Source of the DNA: DATAGF01 sp963834875
Lineage (GTDB): Bacteria; Actinomycetota; Thermoleophilia; Miltoncostaeales; Miltoncostaeaceae
Reading direction: 5' to 3'
Length of the DNA: 64,000 nucleotides
Assembly (NCBI GenBank): GCA_963834875.1
Contig: CAWIDG010000001.1
Span: 1 to 64,000 of the forward strand
Under the pieces are notes generated by a model that worked only from the letters and a program-made list of their open reading frames with translations, ran no database searches and was not told the DNA's origin. Positions 25,023 to 36,482 of this stretch are shown piece after piece (position 1 is the stretch's first letter; each line of letters starts with the position of its first letter). Made by a program: the position numbers and the translations under genes.

Positions 25023-26520
25023 TCGAGGGGCCGCCCGAGGCCTGGGAGCTCCGCGAGTCGCGCGAGCTGCTCGACACGATCATCACCTGCGCGCCCGTCG
25101 GCTTCGGGCTGCTCGACCCCGCGATGCGGTTCGTCCGCGTCAACGAGGAGCTCGCCGGGATCGGCGGCCGCGCCGTCGAGGGGCTCGTCGGGCGCCGGCC
25201 GCACGACGTCATGCCCCCGCCGTGGGGCGAGGCGCTCGCGGGCCCGTTCCGCCGCGTGCTCGAGTCGGGCGACCCCGTCGACCACCTCGAGATCCGCGCC
25301 CCCACGGCGGCCGCTCCGGGCCGCGACCACACCTGGCTCGCCAGCGGGTACCCGGTGCGCCACGACGGCGAGATCGTTGCCGTCGGGATCTTCGTCACCG
25401 ACATCAGCGACCGCGTCCGGGCCGAGCGCGAGCTGCAGCTGCTGTTCGAGGTGGGCGAGGCGCTCGACGCGACGCTCGGGGTGGAGGAGCGCCTCGCGCG
25501 CCTCGCCGAGCTGGTGATACCCGTCCTCGGCGACTTCTGCACCATCGACATGCTCGAGCCGTCGGGCGAGTCCGCAGGGTCGCCGGCGGCACGCCGGGCG
25601 GGCCCGAGGGGGCCGACCCGGCGCGGCGGATCGTCGTCCCGCTGCGCGCGCGCGGCCGCGAGCTCGGGACGCTGACCCTCGGCCTGGGGCCGTCCGGGCG
25701 CGCCTACGACGACGGCGACCGGGCGCTGGCACTCCAGCTCGGGCGCCGCGCCGGGCTCGCGATCGACAACGCCCGCCTCTACGACGACCAGCGCCTCATC
25801 GCGGGCACCCTCCAGCGCAGCCTGCTGCCGCCCGCGCTGCCCCGCATCCCGGGCCTCGATGTCGCCGCGCGCCACAGGCCGATGGACATGGGCGACGGCG
25901 TGGAGGTGGGGGGCGACTTCTACGACCTCTTCGCCGCCGGGCGGTCGTGGGTGGCCGCGATCGGCGACGTCTGCGGCAAGGGGATCGACGCCGCGGCCCT
26001 CACCTCGCTGGCCCGGCACACCCTGCGGGCGCTGGCGCGCGACGACCCCGCCCCGGGCGTCACCCTGGAGCGGCTGAACGACGCGATCGTGGCCGAGCGC
26101 GGCCTGGCGGCGCGATTCCTGACGGTCGCCTGCGCGCGGGTCGTCCCGGACGGTGCAGGCGTGGCGGTGACGGCGGCCTCCGCCGGCCACCCGCTGCCGC
26201 TCGTCGTGCGCGCGAGCGGGCGGGTGGAGCCGCTCGGCCGGCCCGGGACGCTCCTCGGGCCCCTCGCCGACGTGCGCGTGCACGAGGAGACCGCCCGGCT
26301 CGCCCCCCGGGACGCCCTCGTGCTCTACACCGACGGGGTCACGGAATCACGCCGGGACGGCGTGATGTTCGGCGAGGAGCGCCTGGCCTCGCTGCTGTCC
26401 GGCGTCGCCGGACGCTCCGCCGGCGAGATCGCCGACGCGATCGAGCGGGCCGTCGCCGCCCACCACGGCGGCCCGCTGGACGACGACCTGGCCCTGCTCG
26501 TCCTGCGGGTCGGGCCATGA
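25019..26520 (+). CDS. PAS-domain SpoIIE/RsbU-type serine phosphatase
   Basis: Begins with a PAS sensor (LDTIITCAPVGFGLLDPAMR to FVTDISDRVRAERELQ), then the start of a GAF-like region, then a PP2C-type SpoIIE domain with GGDFYDLF, GDVCGKGIDAA, SAGHPLPLVV, LYTDGVTESR and LDDDLALLVL. It should dephosphorylate the upstream STAS protein and so release a sigma factor. The GAF part is much shorter than usual and the frame changes near 25575, so some sequence may be missing there. About 500 residues, no membrane segments. Confidence 0.82.
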
Positions 26521-26627
26521 CCCCGCGCCGCGATTCGGCGTGGCTCTGGTACGGGATCGCGGGCGTCGCCCTGCTGGCGTTCCTGCTGCTCGACCTCACC
26601 GGCGTCCTCGGAGGCCTCGGCCCGTAG
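26517..26627 (+). CDS. 36-residue single-pass membrane peptide
   Basis: ATG 26517 overlaps the phosphatase stop (ATGA). The peptide starts MTPRRDSAWLWYGIAG and continues through one hydrophobic segment, VALLAFLLLDLTGVLGGLGP. The basic N-terminus suggests the C-terminus faces outward. Its stop overlaps the next start by one base. Too short to assign. Its tight fit between two coupled genes argues that it is real. Confidence 0.5.
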   Translation: MTPRRDSAWLWYGIAGVALLAFLLLDLTGVLGGLGP

Positions 26628-27835
26628 TGCCCCGGCCGCGGCCGCCAGCGTCGCCGGCCACCCTCCGCCTGCTCGTCGTCCACGACGACGGGCTCGGGAT
26701 GCGGTTCGGAGGCGGCCACCCGACCGACGCGCGCCGCCACCGCCTGGCGGTGGCGCTGTGCCGCGAGGCCGGCCTCCTCGACGCGCCCGCCGTCGCCCTG
26801 GAGGCCGCCCCCGGCCCGCTCGCGGACGAGGCCCTGGCGCGGGTGTTCGCGCCGGCGTTCATCCGCGCGGTGCGCCGCTACAGCGAGGCCCCGGTGCTGG
26901 CGGCCGAGCCCGAGGCGCGCCAGTGGGGGATCGGGGGCGACAACAACGCCTACCCGGGTATGCACGAGGACTCGGCGCGGGCGTGCGCCGCCTGCGCGGC
27001 GGCCGCCGGAGCCGTGGCCGCGGGGCGCGCCCGCGCGGCGCTGGTCCCGGCCGCCGGCGCCCACCACGGCACGGCGAGCCAGGCCCAGGGGTTCGGCATC
27101 TACAACGAGACCGCCGTGGCGGTGCAGGCGCTCCTCGACGCCGGGCTCGAGCGCGTGGCCTACGTCGACCTCGACGTCCACCACGGCAACGGCACCCAGT
27201 GGATCTTCTACGACGAGCCGCGGGTGCTGACCGTCTCGGTCCACGAGAGCGGCCGCCACCTGTTCCCCGGGTCGGGCTTCCCGGCCGAGACCGGCGGGGC
27301 CGGCGCCCCCGGCACGGCCGCCAACGTGGCCCTGCCGCCGTTCGCCGGCGACGACGCCTACCGCGCCGCCTGGGACCGGGTGGTCGCGCCGGTCGTGCGC
27401 GCGTTCGGGCCCGGCGCGATCGTCGCCCAGTGCGGCGTCAACCATCACCACGCCGACCCGCTGAGCCACCTCCTCACCACGATGCCGCTCTACCGGGAGC
27501 TGTGGACGCGGCTGCGCGAGCTGGCCGACGAGGTCTGCGAGGGCCGGCTCGTGGCGCTGGGGGGCGGCGGCTACGAGCCCTGCACCGCCCCGCCGCGCGC
27601 CTGGGCCGGGCTGGCGGCCGAGCTCGCGGGGCTGAGGGTCGACGGGCCGGTGCCGGAGGCCTGGCGCCGCATCGCGATGGACGAGGGCTGTCCCGAGCCG
27701 GCGCGGGGGTGGTGGGAGGACGCGGGCCCGGCCGCCGACCCGGAGCGCGACGCCCGCGCCGCCGCCGGGGCCGCGGCGGCGATCGACCAGACAGCCGTCG
27801 CGCTGTCGCGCTTCTGGGACCTCAGCCCGGGATGA
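26627..27835 (+). CDS. histone deacetylase-fold (AcuC-like) amidohydrolase
   Basis: 402 residues from GTG 26627. HDAC-superfamily landmarks: GIGGDNNAYPGMHEDSA, the His pair in GAHHGTASQAQGFG, YNETAVAV, and the zinc ligands in DLDVHHGNGTQ (Asp183, His185). At the third zinc-ligand position, normally the Asp in QCGxD, it has Asn272 (CGVNHHHADPL). Late GGGGYEP is intact. Family members remove acetyl groups from acetyl-CoA synthetase, polyamines or other amides. The substituted ligand may reduce or change activity, or may be a sequencing error. Overlaps the convergent DUF6544-like gene by 14 bp. Confidence 0.8.
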   Translation: MPRPRPPASPATLRLLVVHDDGLGMRFGGGHPTDARRHRLAVALCREAGLLDAPAVALEAAPGPLADEALARVFAPAFIRAVRRYSEAPVLAAEPEARQWGIGGDNNAYPGMHEDSARACAACAAAAGAVAAGRARAALVPAAGAHHGTASQAQGFGIYNETAVAVQALLDAGLERVAYVDLDVHHGNGTQWIFYDEPRVLTVSVHESGRHLFPGSGFPAETGGAGAPGTAANVALPPFAGDDAYRAAWDRVVAPVVRAFGPGAIVAQCGVNHHHADPLSHLLTTMPLYRELWTRLRELADEVCEGRLVALGGGGYEPCTAPPRAWAGLAAELAGLRVDGPVPEAWRRIAMDEGCPEPARGWWEDAGPAADPERDARAAAGAAAAIDQTAVALSRFWDLSPG

Positions 27836-28559
27836 CCTCGAGCTCCGTCACCTCGGCCCGCCAGTAGGTGAAGGGGCCCTCGGGGAGGTCCCAGGCGACC
27901 TCCGCGCGGCGCGGGACGCGCAATCCGCCGACCTCGCCGTGGTCGGAGAAGGTCCCCCGCCAGGGCGTCGGCACTGCGCGATCGCCGTCGGCCCGCGGCC
28001 GGTCGGGCGCGGCCGCGCCCAGGACGTCGCCGTCGGGGCCGAAGCGCAGGCGCACGGCCGCCATCCCGCCCGCGGTCGGGGTGGCGACCTCGGCCTCCGC
28101 GGGCCCCAACTCGGTCCAGGCGATCGCCGGGTTCGCCCGCACGGCCTGGGCGCGCTCCCGACCTGGCCAGATCCCGGCACCCACGCGAGCTCAGCCAGGT
28201 ACCGCATCGCCTCGCCGCGGTCAACGTCGGGGCCGCTGGAGCGGAAGAGGCGCACGCCGGCCAGGCGGCCCTCCAGGCTCCCCTCCCCGTCGTCGTAGGC
28301 GTCGACCACGGCCAGCGGCCGCAGCGGGGCCGATCCCGAACCGCGCCCGCCAGCGGAACGCGACCCGGGCGGCGTCGATCTCCTGGACGGCCTCGAAGCC
28401 CAGCGGCCGGGCGCCCGGCCGATGCCACATCCGCCCGCGCTGGCGCAACCGGACGCCGCGTGCCGCCGGGCCCGGGCCGGCGCCCGCCCGGGCGAGGAAG
28501 CGGTCGGCCGCCGGGCGAGGGGACTCGGCACGGCAGGCCGTCGCCGCCGCGCTGAAGGC
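27822..28559 (-). CDS. DUF6544-like protein (frame-disrupted)
   Basis: Three frames must be joined. The pieces are RLRQRGRMWHRPGARPLGF with AVQEIDAARVAFRWRARFG, then PLAVVDAYDDGEGSLEG with GEAMRYLAELAWVPG, and finally NPAIAWTELGPAEAEVATP with VRLRFGPDGDVLG and TYWRAEVTELEVIPG. The MRYLAELAWVP and NPAIAWTEL blocks match the DUF6544 family as remembered. Function unknown. The start is not resolved; about 240 residues are present. Breaks fall near 28330 and 28160. Confidence 0.5.
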
Positions 28560-28902
28560 AAGGCTGCCGGCGACCCGCGACGGCGGCGCGCCCCTCGACG
28601 GGACGGGCGCTGCTGGTCGCGAGCCAGGCGACCGCCAGCAGCAGGACCACGCTCTCGGCGAGCAGCAGCCAGCCCAGGGTCTCGCGCCCGATGCCGGGGG
28701 CGAGGCAGAGCACCGAGACGACCAGCACCCCCAGCAGGACCAGGATCGCCTCGAGCCCCCGCGCGGGCATGCCGGGCATCGCCAGGATGCGCTCGACGTT
28801 GATGGAGACCGCCACGACCAGCAGGCCGGCCAGCGCGGCGGCGGCGCCGGCCGACGCCACGAACAGGTCCGACCACTCGGACGCGGCGTAGGCCGCGCTC
28901 AC
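28560..28902 (-). CDS. membrane protein fragment, three transmembrane segments
   Basis: GTG 28902 overlaps the ligase stop (GTGA). It begins SAAYAASEWSDLFVASAGA and has three hydrophobic segments: AAAALAGLLVVAVSINV, EAILVLLGVLVVSVLCLA and LLLAESVVLLLAVAWLAT. After about 115 residues the reading runs into the DUF6544-like region without a clear stop. The gene is therefore truncated, fused or affected by an indel near 28560. Function unknown. Confidence 0.5.
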
Positions 28903-29838
28903 GCCTCGAGCTGGTCGGCGGTGCAGGAGGCCGGGTCGCGGTCGTCCCGGAAGCGCAGCAGGCGTGCCCCGTGGCGGATGCGCCCGCCGCTGGCGTGGTC
29001 GTAGCTGACCTCGGCGACGAGCTCCGGCCTCAGCTCGACCCACTCCAGCTCGCGCCCGGCGCTCCAGCGGCTGGCCTCGCCGCTGCCCCGGCCGCCGGTC
29101 TCGTAGGGGGCGAGCTCGCCGCGCAGCTCGCGCTTGCGCTTGGCCGTGAAGCCGGCGCAGTGGCCCACCGGGCGCAGGTCGGCCGCGTCGTAGAGGCCGA
29201 GGATCAGGGACCCCACGAGCTCGGGGTCGGTGCCCGGCCGCCAGCCGATGACGACGCAGTCGATCGTCCGGACGCGCTTGATCTTCACCATGCCGTGGCG
29301 CTCACCGGGCCGGTAGGGCGCGTCGAGGCGCTTGGCGATCACGCCCTCCGTGGTCGCCAGCCACTCCTGCGCGCGCGCGGCGTCGGTCGTCGCCTCCACC
29401 GGGTCGAGCCCGAGCGAGGCGTCCTCCAGCTCCGAGCGCCGCTCGGCGAACGGCGACTCGAGCAGCGTGCGGCCGTCCCGCGCCAGCAGGTCGAAGGCCG
29501 CGAAGCGGGCGGGGATCCGCTCGGCCAGCATGTTCGACCCGCGAGGCGGCCGGGTGGAGGCGCTGCTGCAGCAGGCCGAAGTCCTCGTCGCCCCCGTCGC
29601 CCGCGACCACGATCTCGCCGTCGGCCACGTAGCTGCCCCGCGGCAGCGCGATCTCAGGGAAGTAGCGGGCGAGGGGCTTGCCGGAGCGCGACTGGATCGA
29701 CACGTCGCCGCCGTCGACGAAGACGATCGCGCGGAAGCCGTCGAGCTTGCGCTCGTACGACCAGCCGTCGCCCTCCGGCACCTCGCGGGCCGAGCGGGCG
29801 AGCTGGGGCGGGACCGGCGGGGCGAGCGGCAGCGTCAC
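28899..29838 (-). CDS. ATP-dependent DNA ligase, LigC-like
   Basis: Second ATP-dependent ligase of the window. Motif I is ERKLDGFRAIVF. Then come SRSGKPLARYFPE, GEIVVAGDGG, FAAFDLLARDGR, EGVIAKRLDAPY and MVKIKRVRTIDCVV, with an OB-fold part GHCAGFTAKRKREL. It differs from the LigD-type gene at 15.9 kb and resembles actinobacterial LigC enzymes used in alternative end joining or base-excision repair. GTG 29838; one frame change near 29530. About 313 residues. Overlaps the membrane protein gene by 4 bp. Confidence 0.82.
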
Positions 29839-29882
29839 CCCGCCGAGACTACCTCGCCGCCTCGGCGGCCTCTCCGCCTCGG

Positions 29883-30722
29883 CTACCTCTCCACCGGCAC
29901 GCCGACCATGCTGCCGTACTCGGTCCAGGAGCCGTCGTAGTTGCGCACGCGCTCGTAGCCGAGCAGCTCGTGCAGCACGAACCAGGTGTGGCTGGAGCGC
30001 TCGCCGATGCGGCAGTAGGCGATCACGTCGGTGTCGGGGGTGACGCCGACGCCCCCGTAGATCTCGGTCAGCTCCTCGTCGCTCTTGAAGGAGCCGTCCT
30101 CGCGGGCGGCCGTCGCCCAGGGCACGTTGGCCGCGCCGGGGACGTGGCCGGGCACCTGGGCCTGCTCCTGGGGCAGGTGGGGCGGGGCCAGCACCTCGCC
30201 GGAGAACTCGGCCGGGCTGCGCACGTCGACCATCGTCTTGCCGTTGCCCCCGAGGTGGGCCAGCACGTCGTCGCGGAAGGCCCGCAGCTCGTCCCGCACC
30301 GGGCCCAGCCGCCCGGGGTCGGCGGCGGCCACGCTCGGCTCGTCGGTCACCAGCTCGCGCTCCTCCAGCTCCCACTTCTTGCGCCCGCCGTCCATCAGCT
30401 TGACCCGGTCGAAGCCGAGGTAGCGCAGCAGCCAGTAGGCGTAGGTGGCGAACCAGTTGTTGTTGCCCCCGTAGAGCACCACCGTGGTGTCCGGGCCCAC
30501 GCCGGAACGGGCGAGCAGCTCGGTCAGGCCCTCCTGGCCGAGGAACTCGCGGCGCAGGTCCTCGTGGAGGTCCTCCTTCCAGTGCCAGGCGATCGCGTTG
30601 CGGATGTGGCCGCCCGCATAGGCGGTCGTGTCCTCGTCCACCTCGACCAGGCGATAGGTCGGGTCGTCGGCGTGCTCGGCGACCCAGTCGGTGGAGACGA
30701 GCACCTCGTCCCGTCGGCTCAT
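29883..30722 (-). CDS. thiosulfate sulfurtransferase (two rhodanese domains)
   Basis: 279 residues from ATG 30722. The N-terminal rhodanese domain lacks Cys (YGGNNNWFATYAYW). The C-terminal domain has MVDVRSPAEFSGE and the active-site loop AYCRIGERSSHTWF with Cys near 237. The CRxGxR loop is typical of thiosulfate:cyanide sulfurtransferases of the SseA/CysA type. It transfers sulfane sulfur in the cytoplasm. It stands alone and diverges from the ccm genes. Confidence 0.88.
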   Translation of the reverse strand: MSRRDEVLVSTDWVAEHADDPTYRLVEVDEDTTAYAGGHIRNAIAWHWKEDLHEDLRREFLGQEGLTELLARSGVGPDTTVVLYGGNNNWFATYAYWLLRYLGFDRVKLMDGGRKKWELEERELVTDEPSVAAADPGRLGPVRDELRAFRDDVLAHLGGNGKTMVDVRSPAEFSGEVLAPPHLPQEQAQVPGHVPGAANVPWATAAREDGSFKSDEELTEIYGGVGVTPDTDVIAYCRIGERSSHTWFVLHELLGYERVRNYDGSWTEYGSMVGVPVER

Positions 30723-30895
30723 TCCCTCAGCTCCCCCTTGCGGCGTTGCGGACGCCGCGAGTCTACTCCGGAAATCCGCCGATTTTGCCGGTTATCGCGA
30801 AGGAGCGCCGGAGGCGGCCGTGACCCCGCCCGGCCGCCGCGGCGAGGACCGTCGTCCCGTGATCGCCCCGCGAGGCCGGTGGTAGATTGGCCTCG

Positions 30896-31313
30896 GTGCG
30901 CTCTCGCCTACGGTTCATCATCGCGGTCAGCCTCGCCGTGGTGCTCGGCGGATGGCTCGCCTGGACCAGCATCGGCGGCTCGCTGGAGACCTACGCCGGC
31001 CCCGGCGAGCTGGGCGCCGCCGGCGACACGACCTACCGCCTCAACGGCACGGTCGCCAAGGGCGCCCCGGCCGATCGCGGCCGCCGCCGCCCAGAGCTCG
31101 GAGGGGCTGCGCTTCACGGTCGTCGACAAGGAGGACCCGGCCCAGCGCATGCCGGTCCTCTACCGGGGCTCGGTGCCCGACCAGTTCAAGGCCGGGCGCG
31201 AGGTGGTGGTCACCGGCAGCGTGGAGGGCGGGACCTTCGTCGCCCGCAACGACTCGCTGATCACGCTCTGCCCCTCGAAGTTCACCGACCGGCCCGAAGA
31301 CACGGCGACCTGA
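30896..31313 (+). CDS. ccmE: cytochrome c maturation heme chaperone CcmE, Cys-type
   Basis: About 139 residues. A membrane anchor near the N-terminus (FIIAVSLAVVLGGWLAW) is followed by the OB-fold part: TTYRLNGTVAKGAP, LRFTVVDKE, PVLYRGSVPDQFKAGREVVV and GTFVAR. The heme-attaching residue of standard CcmE is His in a HxxxY motif. Here the same position reads LITLCPSKF, giving CxxxF. GTG 30896 or TTG 30887 may start it. A frame change near 31070 is needed. Directly upstream of ccmF, as expected for system I. Confidence 0.8.
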
Positions 31314-31326
31314 GGGCGGCGAGCCG

Positions 31327-33330
<2,004 letters not shown>

Positions 33331-33331
33331 G

Positions 33332-33619
33332 GTGCTCGCGGGCGCGCTGATCCTCGCAGCGGTCGCGCTGGTGGTCGTGGTGGCGCTCGCGTGGCCGCTC
33401 GTGGCACGCCGCGACGACCGGGCCCCCGCCGACCCGGGCGACGACGCCCGCCGCGCCGTCGAGGAGGACCTCGAGCGCTCGCTGGCCGCGATCCGCGAGA
33501 TCGAGATGGACCATCGCGCCGGCAACCTCTCCGACGAGGACTTCGCCGAGCTCGACCGCGCCGAGCGGGTGAGGGCCGTCGAGCTGATGCGGCGGCGCGA
33601 CGAGCTCGGCCCGGGCTGA
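33332..33619 (+). CDS. CcmI-like small membrane protein
   Basis: 95 residues from GTG 33332, one base after the ccmF stop. An N-terminal membrane segment, LILAAVALVVVVALAWPLV, is followed by a charged helical tail (EEDLERSLAAIREIEMDHRAGNL split as EEDLERSLAAIREIEMD and HRAGNLSDEDFAELD). This matches the N-terminal part of CcmI/CycH-type proteins, which present apocytochrome c to CcmF. The TPR part of larger CcmI proteins is absent. Confidence 0.7.
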   Translation: MLAGALILAAVALVVVVALAWPLVARRDDRAPADPGDDARRAVEEDLERSLAAIREIEMDHRAGNLSDEDFAELDRAERVRAVELMRRRDELGPG

Positions 33620-33759
33620 CGGGCTTTCGCGGAATCCGCTGAAAGCGCCAGCAAGTAGCGGGATCCCTCACTGACAGGTGTCACGCCGGCCCACCGCGGG
33701 GGTTGCCTCCCGGCCGGGGCCCCCGTAGAGTGCCGCGCGTTCTCCCCGCATGACTCCCA

Positions 33760-33793
33760 GGAGCGCCGGGCAGATGCCCCTGCCCGGCGCTCC
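33760..33793 (+). other. 14-bp perfect hairpin in the leader of the M23 operon
   Basis: GGAGCGCCGGGCAG (33760-33773) and CTGCCCGGCGCTCC (33780-33793) pair perfectly around ATGCCC. It lies in the 212-bp gap between the ccm genes and the M23 genes, 28 bp before AAAGGAG. It may be the ccm terminator or a structured 5' leader element. No T-tract follows on either strand. Confidence 0.65.
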
Positions 33794-33831
33794 ACAGCCG
33801 CGGTCCCGCGCGCGGCGGAAAGGAGCCCGAG

Positions 33832-34764
33832 GTCCAGAACCGTCCGCGCGCCGTTGACGGACACGGCCGCTTCCCCCGTCGGACATCAGGCGTCCTCGTC
33901 TTCCTGATCCTCCTGGTCGCGGGCGCCTCCGCGTCCGTCGCGCAGGGCGTCGAGCTTCCCTCCGCGCCCGCAGAGGCGACCGAGGGCGCCGCCCCCGCCC
34001 CCGCGGCGCAGGCCCCGGCGCCGGCTCCGCCCGCCACCACGGCGCCGCGCCGGCGACGCGCTCGGTGCCCATCCGCCTCCGCATCGGCTCGCGCGGCGAT
34101 GCCGTCCGCGACCTGCAGCGCGAGCTCCGCCGCCGCGGGCAGCGGATCGCCGTTGACGGCGCGTTCGGGCCGGCCACCAAGCGAGCGGTGAAGCGGATCC
34201 AGAAGCGCTTCCGCATGAGGCCGACCGGCATCGTCGGACCGAAGCTGCTGAAGCGCCTCGGCCTGCCGACGCGGACGGCGCCGCCGCGGCCCCGGCGCCG
34301 GCGCCGGCCAACCCCGGCACGACGACCGTACCTGAAGGTGTTCCCGGTCGCCGGCGAGTACAGCTACTTCAACGACTACGGCGCCCCGCGCGGCTCGGGC
34401 GTCCACCAGGGCATCGACATCATGGCCGACCGCGGCACGCCGCTCGTCGCGGTCGACGACGGCGATGATCTCCAAGATGACCCGCGTCGAGACCGGCCTC
34501 GGCGGGCTCTACATCTGGCTCAAGCGCGCGGACGGGGTCCAGTACTACTACGCGCACATGGATTCGATCGCGGAGGGACTCGCGGCCGGGTCGCGAATCA
34601 CGGTCGGACAGGTGGTGGGCGCGGTCGGGAACACCGGCGACGCCCGCCACGGCGCGCCCCACCTGCACTTCGAGATCCGGATCGCGTGGACCCCGATCAA
34701 CCCGTACCCGCACCTCCAGGCGGTCGACCCGGCCGCCCGCGCCGCCTCTCGCCCGGGAGGCTGA
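33832..34764 (+). CDS. secreted M23 peptidase with peptidoglycan-binding domain
   Basis: A hydrophobic signal segment (GVLVFLILLVAGASASVAQG) is followed by an Ala/Pro linker, then a PG_binding_1 domain (IRLRIGSRGDAVRDLQRELR, GAFGPATKRAVKRIQKRF). The M23 domain has HQGIDIM, YYYAHMDS and HLHFEIR, so zinc and catalytic His residues are complete. It should cleave peptide cross-links in the cell wall. Frame changes near 34045 and 34465. The start is unclear: AAAGGAG at 33821 points to about 33832, where the codon is GTC, so an indel or substitution is likely. Confidence 0.7.
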
Positions 34765-35988
34765 CGCCGCCTCCGGCGCGCCGCGGGCGGCGCGCCGCGG
34801 CGCTGCTGGCCGGCCTCGGGGCCGGGGCCGCCCTGGCCGTCGCGGGGGTCGCGTGGTCCGCGCCGGCCGACGAGAAGGCCGACGTTAACCAGCGGCTCGA
34901 GCGGGCCCGGGACCGGCTCGCCCAGGCGCGCGGGCGCGAGAGCGTCCTCACCGACGAGGTGCAGGGCTACACCGACCGCATCCGCACGCTCGAGGCGCGG
35001 CTGGCGCCGCTGCGCGGAGCGCTCGGCACGCCTGGATGCCGAGCTGGCCGAGCTGCGGGACCGGCTCGAGCAGCTCACCCGGCGGCTGGCGGTCGAGCAG
35101 GAGCGGCTCTCCGACGCCCTCGCCGAGCTCGCCCTCCGCGAGGGCGTCCTCGGCGACCGCCTGCGCGACATCTACGCCCGCGGCGAGCCCGACCCGATCC
35201 TCGTCCTGCTGGAGTCCGGCAGCCTCTCCGAGGCCCTCGCGGCCGCCGAGCTGCTCGAGGTGGTCGCCGAGCGCGACCGCGACCTCGCGCAGGCCGTCAA
35301 GACCTACGCCGCCGAGGTGCGGCGGACGCGCGACGCCATCGCCGAGATGAAGGCCGAGGTCGCCGAGTCGGAGGCGAAGGCCGAGGTCGCCGCCGAGCGC
35401 GCCCGCGCCGCCAAGGCCGACCTGGAGCGGGAGCAGGCGGGCGTGGTGAAGGTGCGCGCGGGCCGCCAGGCGCTGCTGGACAGCGTGCGCGGCGACCGCG
35501 AGCAGATCGAGGCCGAGGCGAGGAACCTCGAGGAGCGCTCCGCGGCGCTGGGCAACCGCATCCGCAGGGCGCAGGGGCTCCCGGCTGCGCCGAGCGGCGC
35601 CGTGCAGGTGGGGCCGCCCTCGTCGGCCGGGCTCGTGTGGCCGGTCAGCGGCCCGATCACGTCCGGCTTCGGGCCCCGCTGGGGCCGGATGCACGAGGGG
35701 CTCGACATCGCGGGGTCGAGCGGCACGCCGATCGCGGCGGCGGCCACCGGGACCGTGATCTCGGCCGGCTGGAGCGGCGGCTACGGCCAGCTCGTGGTGC
35801 TCGACCACGGCGACGGCCTCAGCACGGCCTACGCCCACCTGTCCAGCATCTCGGTCTCGGCCGGCCAGACCGTCCCGCAGGGGTCGGCGGTCGGCGGCAT
35901 GGGCACCACCGGCAGCTCGACCGGCGTCCACCTGCACTTCGAGGTGCGGGTCAACGGCGCGGCCGTGAACCCCCTGGGGTACCTCTAG
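34761..35988 (+). CDS. EnvC/NlpD-like coiled-coil M23 protein
   Basis: A signal segment (ALLAGLGAGAALAVAGVAW) is followed by about 200 residues of coiled coil (NQRLERARDRLAQARGRE, VAERDRDLAQAVKTYAAEV, EAEARNLEERSAALGNRI). A C-terminal M23 domain has ITSGFGPRWGRMHEGLDIA, YAHLSSI and HLHFEVRV. The coiled-coil plus LytM layout matches wall-hydrolase activators that act at division. The likely start is CTG 34761, overlapping the previous stop (CTGA). One frame change near 35030. About 409 residues. Confidence 0.75.
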
Positions 35989-36020
35989 GCGAGCGGCACC
36001 CGCCCGCGCCCGCTGCGGCT

Positions 36021-36482
36021 CTACGCCTGGGCGAGCGCCGCCCGCCGCGCGGCCTCGAGCGCGGCGGCGGCGCGTCGCACGAGCGCGGCCAGCTCGCGCA
36101 CCTCGGCGGCGATGGACGGGGCGCGCACGACGAAGGAGGTGCTCCCGGCCAGCTCGTGGCCGTCGGTACCCACAACGGTCCACGAGACCTCGAACTTGCC
36201 CGTGCCGCCGCCCCGCACCGGGATGACGACCCTGCGGGCGTCGCGGGCGTCGAGCCGGGGCTTCACCGCGAGCTCGGCGCCTCCGGGCCCGCGCACCGAG
36301 GCGTTGACGGCCGCGGCGAGCGGGCTGGCGTACCTCGCCACCACCGCGTCGGGCGCGGTCGCCAGCCGGGCGCCGTCGCGGGGGACGGTGGAGACGACCT
36401 CGCTATGGCCGAGGGCGGTGGCGGCGGCGCTGCCGCACGCGACCGCGAGGGCGAGCGCGGCGAGGGCCCGGGCGGGCCTCAG
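36021..36482 (-). CDS. CopC-domain copper-binding protein
   Basis: 153 residues. Signal segment ARALAALALAVACGSAAATALG, then a CopC-like beta barrel starting GHSEVVSTVPRDGARLATAP (the N-terminal His is the usual Cu(II) ligand) and ending WTVVGTDGHELAGSTSFVV. Exported. The likely start is CTG 36482, which overlaps the ZIP transporter stop as CTGA; no ATG or GTG is available nearby. It shares a unit with a ZIP transporter and a multicopper oxidase. Confidence 0.7.
   Translation of the reverse strand: MRPARALAALALAVACGSAAATALGHSEVVSTVPRDGARLATAPDAVVARYASPLAAAVNASVRGPGGAELAVKPRLDARDARRVVIPVRGGGTGKFEVSWTVVGTDGHELAGSTSFVVRAPSIAAEVRELAALVRRAAAALEAARRAALAQA

Noticed and set aside
33620..33831. c-di-AMP (ydaO) riboswitch before the M23 gene
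   Set aside because: Expected in this context, but I could not recognise the conserved blocks; only a plain hairpin is visible.
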